From assembly GCA_023441105.1 (NCBI GenBank), contig JAEZQX010000567.1:1-10183 (forward strand): 10,183 nt of DNA, in the 5' to 3' direction. Positions 5,946 through 10,183 of this stretch are shown piece after piece; the stretch's first letter is position 1; every line of letters starts with the position of its first letter. The position numbers and the translations under genes are program-made. The notes beneath the pieces were generated by a model, which was not told the DNA's origin, did not search any database, and saw only the letters and a list, made by a program, of their open reading frames with translations. Source of the stretch: Pseudomonadota bacterium (lineage in GTDB: Bacteria > Pseudomonadota > Gammaproteobacteria > Burkholderiales > Burkholderiaceae).

Positions 5946-7675
5946 TCGAGCATGAGCTGAGGTTCGCGCTGACGCCCAGCATGGTCGCGGAGTTCGAGCA
6001 GCGCGCGGCGATCGGCCTGGCGGGCCCGTCCGCCAGCCTCCGGTCGCGTTATTTCGACACCCCCGCCGGCGACCTGATGGAGGCAGCGCTGAGCCTGCGG
6101 GTGCGCCAGACGCCGCAAGGCTTCGTGCAGTCGGTCAGGACGGCGGGTGGCCGCTTCGAGCGCTTCGAATGGGCGGCCCCGGTGGCCGGCGAGGAGCCGG
6201 AAATCGACGCCCTGCCGCCGGCCGATCATCCTGCCGGCGCGCTCATCCGCGAATGCTTCGACCTGCTTGCCGTGGCCTTCGAGACCCGCTTCGAGCGCCA
6301 GCTGCGACTGGTGCGCCCGCAACCCGGCGTGCGGGCGGAGCTCACGTGCGATCGCGGCGAGATCAGCGCCGGCAGCCGCCGCGAGCAGGTCGCCGAAGTG
6401 GAGCTGGTGCGCCGGGAGGGGCCGGCAGCCGCCTTCTACCACTATGCGATGCAGTGGGCCGGCCTCCATCAGGCGCAGCTGATGCTGCCATCGAAGGCCC
6501 TGCGCGGCCTGCGGCTGGCCGGATATGCAGCGCAGCCCGGCCAGTCGCCGCCGCTGCCGGCGCCGCCGCTGGCCGCCCTGTCGGTGGCCGGCGCGGCACG
6601 GCTGGTCCTGCGTGGCCATCTCGACCGGCTCCTCGACAGCCTGGGCCCGCTACTGGCGGCATGGGACGACGGGCAGGCGGCGCCGCAGTTCCACCTGGCG
6701 CTGCAGCGCTTGCGCGCGGCGATCCGGTTCTTCGGCCTGCCTGGCCTGTCCGCCGCCACCGGCGGGCGGGCGTGCGATGCCCCTGCAGAGGTGCCTGGCG
6801 ACGATGCCGACCTGTCCGCCACCTGGCGGGCTCTCCTCCTGCGCGCACGTCCTTTCGCCCGGGCAGCCTTGTCGGTGCATCGCTGCGACAGGCTGGCCAC
6901 CGAGTTGCTGCCGCGGCTCCAGAGCGCCTTCCCGGGCGATCCGGCGGTCCGGCTGCTGGGCCGGTGCCTGGTGCTCGAGCGCGCACGGCATCATGCCGGC
7001 CTGCGCGCGGCGGTCGCGACAAGCGAGCTGACCGGTTTCATCCTGCAGGCGCTCGCGGCCATCGAATCGCTGCCGGGCGACCGCTCGCCGGGAGACGACT
7101 TCGAGCCCTTCGCCCTGGCCCGGCTGCAGGCGCTGGTTCGCCGCCTGCGCCGACACACCCGACGCACCCGATTCATCCGACCCAGCCGCGACGGCGACGA
7201 GCCGTGGCGCCTCGTCGCGGCGGCAGCCGGCCGGCTGCGCGATGCGGTCGACGGCTGCCGCCCGCTGCAGGTGACGTCGCTGCCGGTGGACGAAGCGGTC
7301 GCGCTGCTGTCGCGCTGGCAGGACCGGACGCTCCCGCCATCCCGCTCCGGATCGGCCCGCGCGATCGCCGCCCGGGCGCGCTCGGCGCCGGATATTCCCG
7401 CCGAGGTGGCGGCGCGGGCGGTGGCGCTGCTCGACGGCTACCTGGCCGGCGCCGCCGGCGGGGATTCGCCGCAGGAATTGCTCCAGTCGATCCTGGCCAC
7501 CTCCAGGCGCGTGCTCGGCCCGCTGCCGGAGGGCGACCCCGGGTCACCCGAGCCTCCGCTGACAGAGCGCGGCAACCGCTCCGGCTATCATCCCGGAAGC
7601 CCGCCGCCGCGGGCGCCGGCCGCGCCGGAAGCCGCGCTGCCGCTTGTCGAGCCTTGGAAGGAAGATCCCGAATGA
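5942..7675 (+). CDS. CYTH domain protein with degenerate CHAD-like C-terminal region
   Basis: The product is 577 residues. Residues 1-195 are a CYTH domain, the triphosphate tunnel fold of inorganic triphosphatases. Supporting motifs are EHELR (3-7), LRSRYFDT (33-40), SLRVR (51-55), FETRFERQ (113-120), AELTCDRG (132-139), EVELV (152-156) and SKALRG (184-189). The signature ExExK is ExExR here (Arg7), and the lysine usually found near the third strand is Arg66. Residues about 215-500 fit a CHAD helical domain by length and by LRGHLDRLLDSL and ALQRLRAAIRFF, but the canonical histidine is not kept: the position aligns to Pro248, with His251 three residues on. An arginine-rich stretch lies at 398-416. 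The last 45 residues are low-complexity. E. coli YgiF has the same CYTH-CHAD order. Activity is likely tripolyphosphate hydrolysis or polyphosphate binding, but the substitutions make this uncertain. ATG5942 overlaps the ubiX stop and the gene's own stop overlaps the next ATG. Confidence 0.85.
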   Translation: MIEHELRFALTPSMVAEFEQRAAIGLAGPSASLRSRYFDTPAGDLMEAALSLRVRQTPQGFVQSVRTAGGRFERFEWAAPVAGEEPEIDALPPADHPAGALIRECFDLLAVAFETRFERQLRLVRPQPGVRAELTCDRGEISAGSRREQVAEVELVRREGPAAAFYHYAMQWAGLHQAQLMLPSKALRGLRLAGYAAQPGQSPPLPAPPLAALSVAGAARLVLRGHLDRLLDSLGPLLAAWDDGQAAPQFHLALQRLRAAIRFFGLPGLSAATGGRACDAPAEVPGDDADLSATWRALLLRARPFARAALSVHRCDRLATELLPRLQSAFPGDPAVRLLGRCLVLERARHHAGLRAAVATSELTGFILQALAAIESLPGDRSPGDDFEPFALARLQALVRRLRRHTRRTRFIRPSRDGDEPWRLVAAAAGRLRDAVDGCRPLQVTSLPVDEAVALLSRWQDRTLPPSRSGSARAIAARARSAPDIPAEVAARAVALLDGYLAGAAGGDSPQELLQSILATSRRVLGPLPEGDPGSPEPPLTERGNRSGYHPGSPPPRAPAAPEAALPLVEPWKEDPE

Positions 7676-8025
7676 AACTGCTGCTGGGCTGGGCCATCAA
7701 TGCAGTCGCGTTGTTCCTGCTGCCCTACCTCGTTCCGGCGGTCCAGGTGAAGAGCTTCGTCACCGCGCTGGTGGTGGCGCTGGTGATCGCGCTGCTCAAC
7801 ACTTTCATCCGGCCCATCCTCTTCATCCTGACGCTGCCGGTGACCATCCTCACGCTCGGGCTCTTCATCCTGGTGCTGAACGGCCTGATGTTCTGGATCG
7901 CGTCGAGCTTCATCGACGGCTTCGAGGTGCGCGGGTTCTGGTGGGCGGTACTGGCGGCGCTGGTCTACAGCATCATCAGCTGGGCGATCAGCTCGCTGCT
8001 GCTCGGCGAAGGCAAGCGCCTCTAG
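7672..8025 (+). CDS. Four-helix membrane protein, PF04020 (phage_holin_4_2/YvlD-like)
   Basis: The product is 117 residues and very hydrophobic, with four predicted membrane helices at about 2-20, 28-50, 55-78 and 88-110. The segments NTFIRPILF (43-51) and LPVTILTLGLFILVLNGL (55-72) match the pattern of the PF04020 family. That family is named after a mycobacterial phage holin but is widespread on chromosomes, and its cellular role is not established. No phage gene is nearby, so a lysis role is unlikely. The ATG at 7672 overlaps the CYTH/CHAD stop (ATGA) and is preceded at 7658-7664 by AAGGAAG, a strong Shine-Dalgarno 7 bases away. It may therefore be translated more efficiently than its upstream partner. 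Confidence 0.88.
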   Translation: MKLLLGWAINAVALFLLPYLVPAVQVKSFVTALVVALVIALLNTFIRPILFILTLPVTILTLGLFILVLNGLMFWIASSFIDGFEVRGFWWAVLAALVYSIISWAISSLLLGEGKRL

Positions 8026-8052
8026 CCGCCGGCTGGTCGCGAGGAACGGGAC

Positions 8053-8058
8053 GGAAAG
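8053..8058 (+). promoter_or_regulatory. Ribosome binding site favouring the 8063 start
   Basis: GGAAAG lies 4 bases before ATG8063. The competing in-frame ATG at 8192, which would start just before the conserved aminotransferase core, has only GC-rich sequence upstream. This supports the longer product. Confidence 0.5.
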
Positions 8059-8062
8059 CAGC

Positions 8063-9340
8063 ATGGCAGTGGACGTGAAGCCGGCGGATGGGCCGGCCGC
8101 AAGGCAGGCGAACGGGCAGAGGCTGGTGAAGACGCGCGAGGAAGAAACCGGAATCGCGCCCGCACTGCCGGCAAGGCCGGCGGCGGCGCGGATGGCAGCA
8201 GTGGACATGCCGATCATCCCGGTCATCGCCGGGCTGGTGCGCGACAACCCGGGGACCATCTCGCTCGGCCAAGGCGTGGTCAACTACGGCCCGCCGGTGG
8301 ACCTCGCCGAGGCGCTGGCGCCGTTGCGCGAGCAGCCGGCCTTGCAGAAGTACCAGGCGGTCAGCGGCATGCCGGAGCTGGCCGCTGCCTTGCGTGAGAA
8401 GCTCAGGCGGGAGAACGGCATCGTCGAGCAGGACGACACCGCACTGATGGTCAGCGCCGGCAGCAACATGGCCTTCCTGCAGGCGGTGCTGGCGGTCGCA
8501 GACCCGGGGGACGAGTTCATCCTGCCCTCGCCCTACTACTTCAACCAGGAAATGGCGCTGACGATGGTCGGCTGCAAGCCGGTCCTGGTGCCCACCGACG
8601 AGAACTACCAGCTCGACCTGGCGGCCCTGGAGGCGGCGATCACGCCGCGCACCCGCGCCATCGTCACCGTCTCGCCGAACAATCCCAGCAGCGCCGTCTA
8701 TCCCGAAGGGGCCCTGTCCGCCGTCAACGCCTTGTGCAAGGCGCGCGGCATCTACCACTTCAGCGACGAGGCCTACGAGTACTTCTGCTACGAGGATGCG
8801 CGCCATTTCTCGCCGGCGTCGCTGCCGGGCTCCGCCGGGCACACGCTGTCGTTCTACTCGTTCTCCAAGGGCTTCGGAATGGCCAGCTGGCGGGTGGGCT
8901 ACCTGCTCTATCCCGCCCACCTGTTCGAGGCGATGAACAAGGTGCAGGACACCAACCTGATCTGTGCGCCGGTGGTTTCGCAGCTGGTCGCGCTCGCGGC
9001 AACCCGTGCCGGACGCCAGGCTGTCGCCGCGCAGATCGACGCACTGGCACAGGTGCGCAGCCTGGTGCACGAGCGGCTGCGCACGCTGGGATCGCTGGTG
9101 GACTTCGCGCCGACCCAGGGCGCGTTCTACGTGCTGCTGCGCCTGCCGCCGGTGCCGGATCCGCTGGCCTTCAACCGCGCGATGATCGAACGCTTCAAGG
9201 TCGCCACCATCCCCGGCTTCGCCTTCGGGCTCGACCCGCGCGCCGGCAACCACCAGCGGCTGTCCTTCGGCGCCCTCGACCCTTCCGCGGTCACCGAAGG
9301 GGTGGACCGCTTCGTCGCCGCGGCCAAGGCCCTGTACTGA
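8063..9340 (+). CDS. PLP-dependent aminotransferase, class I/II fold type I
   Basis: The 425-residue product is a class I/II aminotransferase of the aspartate aminotransferase-like group (COG0436 type). The PLP-binding lysine is Lys269 in YSFSKGFGMASWRVGY. Other cofactor and substrate residues are Asn206-Asn207 in SPNNPSS, Asp235 and Tyr238 in SDEAYEYF, Arg277, and Arg399 in QRLSFG, which normally holds the substrate carboxylate. ISLGQGVVNYGPP (66-78) is the N-terminal substrate loop. The first 43 residues are Ala/Pro/Lys-rich and probably disordered; starting at Met44 (8192) would give a more typical 382-residue enzyme. The amino donor and acceptor cannot be deduced. The gene follows the membrane protein by 37 bases, probably in the same transcript, and ends 3 bases from the convergent lipoprotein gene. 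Confidence 0.9.
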   Translation: MAVDVKPADGPAARQANGQRLVKTREEETGIAPALPARPAAARMAAVDMPIIPVIAGLVRDNPGTISLGQGVVNYGPPVDLAEALAPLREQPALQKYQAVSGMPELAAALREKLRRENGIVEQDDTALMVSAGSNMAFLQAVLAVADPGDEFILPSPYYFNQEMALTMVGCKPVLVPTDENYQLDLAALEAAITPRTRAIVTVSPNNPSSAVYPEGALSAVNALCKARGIYHFSDEAYEYFCYEDARHFSPASLPGSAGHTLSFYSFSKGFGMASWRVGYLLYPAHLFEAMNKVQDTNLICAPVVSQLVALAATRAGRQAVAAQIDALAQVRSLVHERLRTLGSLVDFAPTQGAFYVLLRLPPVPDPLAFNRAMIERFKVATIPGFAFGLDPRAGNHQRLSFGALDPSAVTEGVDRFVAAAKALY

Positions 9341-9343
9341 CGG

Positions 9344-10027
9344 TCAGCGCGGCGTCGCCAGCACCATGGTCCAGTAGGACAGGTAGGTGCTGTCCCCGCG
9401 CCCGGGCACCAGCGCCACGCCGACTTCGGTGATGTCGCCGCGCATCAGCGCGAGGCAATGGGGCGGGCTGTCGATCCAGGCCTGCATCGCCTGCTCGAGG
9501 CTGCGGTAGCCCGCGGCGATGTTCTCGTCGGCCTTGCTCCAGGCGTAGCCCGCCATCGCCAACCGGTCCCAGACGAGCTCGCCGCCCGGCCAGACGTGGC
9601 CGAAGCTGTTCGTCTCGAGCATCCATTCCGACTCGAGCAGCGCCGCAAAGGCCGCGCGGGCGTCCCAGGCGAGCGGCCCGACAGCCGGACGATGGTGGTC
9701 ACCGCACATCCGCGCCTGCGACCGCGCCAGGTTCACCGCCGCCAGGGCGGCCTCGGCCAATGGGTGCAGCGCCGCCTCGCCCAACGGCTGGCCGGGCTGC
9801 TCCGCCGGCTGAGCCGGCGCCTGGACCTGCTGCAGGCTCACGGCGGCGTCGGACCCGGTGCTCTTGCTGTCGAGGGCGGCGTATTCCTTGCGGATCTGCT
9901 CGGCATTGCCGTGGGCGATGTCGGCGTCGAGACCGCCGCCCCCCTCGGAGCCGCCGCCGCAGCCGCCCAGCGCCAGCGTCGCGACGAGCAACGGCAGGAT
10001 CCATCGGGAAGCGGTCTTCTTCGGCAT
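9344..10027 (-). CDS. CAP/SCP-domain lipoprotein
   Basis: The product is 227 residues. The N-terminus MPKKTASRWILPLLVATLAL ends in a lipobox, LGGC with Cys23, so it is likely lipid-anchored. Gly24 rather than Asp after the cysteine suggests the outer membrane by the Lol rule of enteric bacteria. A Gly-rich linker and a Gln/Pro/Ala spacer (to about residue 85) lead to a CAP domain (PF00188) at about 90-225. Its signals are PLAWD (118-122), FGH (142-144), DRLAMAGY (154-161), DENIAAGY (168-175), SPPHC (187-191), DITEVGVAL (198-206) and YWTMV (218-222). Cys108 and Cys191 probably form a disulfide, as in related bacterial CAP proteins. Glu132 stands where many relatives have a histidine. The function of bacterial CAP proteins is mostly unknown. 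ATG10027 has a GGAGA 5 bases upstream. Confidence 0.9.
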   Translation of the reverse strand: MPKKTASRWILPLLVATLALGGCGGGSEGGGGLDADIAHGNAEQIRKEYAALDSKSTGSDAAVSLQQVQAPAQPAEQPGQPLGEAALHPLAEAALAAVNLARSQARMCGDHHRPAVGPLAWDARAAFAALLESEWMLETNSFGHVWPGGELVWDRLAMAGYAWSKADENIAAGYRSLEQAMQAWIDSPPHCLALMRGDITEVGVALVPGRGDSTYLSYWTMVLATPR

Positions 10028-10183
10028 GCAGGTCTCCGGACAACTGAAGTTGCACGGATTGTTTCCCTGCCGGGGTTCACTGCCCGAGCGGCGACGGACG
10101 GGCGGCGCAGACGGTCGCCCGGGTGGCGGGTCGGCGTTGCGGCGGAGGCGAGGCGCCCCGGGCGGGGAAGCGCGGGGCGGGTC
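10028..10183. other. GC-extreme right edge with no supportable gene
   Basis: These 156 bases lie upstream of the CAP lipoprotein and should include its promoter; the less GC-rich part nearest the gene (about 10040-10070) is the likeliest place, but no clear hexamer pair is seen. From 10081 on, the sequence is dominated by G and C runs. One minus-strand frame is open from the right edge to a TGA at 10079-10077 (about 34 codons). It could be the tail of another gene, but in DNA this GC-rich that is not evidence. Confidence 0.4.

Noticed and set aside
6169..7671. Plus-strand frame running through the CYTH/CHAD gene into the membrane protein
   Set aside because: Only the part from ATG7672 encodes a plausible protein. 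The upstream part is an Arg/Ala/Pro-rich shadow of the CYTH/CHAD gene.
7672..8025. Prophage or lysis cassette suggested by the holin-family name
   Set aside because: PF04020 proteins are common chromosomal membrane proteins, and no endolysin, tail, integrase or other phage gene is in the window.
9385..10183. Overlapping frames in and beside the lipoprotein gene
   Set aside because: They are short, Arg/Ala-rich and lack motifs. The CAP-domain frame with its lipobox and ribosome binding site explains the region.

Overview
The window is GC-rich chromosomal DNA, densely packed with housekeeping genes. It most likely comes from a beta- or gammaproteobacterium. The hemA-prfA-prmC order is shared by both classes. 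A following grxD, with ubiX a little further on, is an arrangement I associate from memory with betaproteobacteria. A membrane diacylglycerol kinase of the DgkA type, UbiX and a lipobox lipoprotein all point to a Gram-negative cell. I cannot place it to genus. There are no rRNA or tRNA genes, CRISPR arrays, transposases, integrases or other signs of mobile DNA.

Left block (45-3655, + strand): hemA (glutamyl-tRNA reductase), prfA (release factor 1), prmC (methylates the GGQ glutamine of release factors) and grxD (CGFS monothiol glutaredoxin). hemA and prfA overlap by 4 bases (GTGA) and prfA-prmC are 7 bases apart, so these three look like one transcript. grxD follows a 98-base gap that contains its own promoter-like sequence.

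Middle block (3751-5105, - strand): argC of the short type-2 class, followed by dgkA, whose GTG start overlaps the argC stop by 4 bases. A good sigma-70-like promoter sits upstream of argC. grxD and dgkA converge on a short spacer containing a GC-rich hairpin.

Right block (5352-9340, + strand): ubiX (flavin prenyltransferase), a large CYTH-plus-degenerate-CHAD protein, a small four-helix membrane protein of the PF04020 family, and a PLP-dependent aminotransferase. The first three are joined by ATGA stop/start overlaps, which suggests coupled translation. The aminotransferase follows after 37 bases. A CAP/SCP-domain lipoprotein on the - strand (9344-10027) converges on the aminotransferase with only 3 bases between stop codons. 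The last 156 bases are very GC-rich and carry no supportable gene.

I see no clear novel defence, mobile or biosynthetic system. The most unusual protein is the CYTH/CHAD one. Its CYTH signature lysine is arginine (ExExR), the canonical histidine-containing CHAD motif is not recognisable where expected, and it has an arginine-dense stretch. It is also translationally tied to ubiX and to a membrane protein of unknown role.
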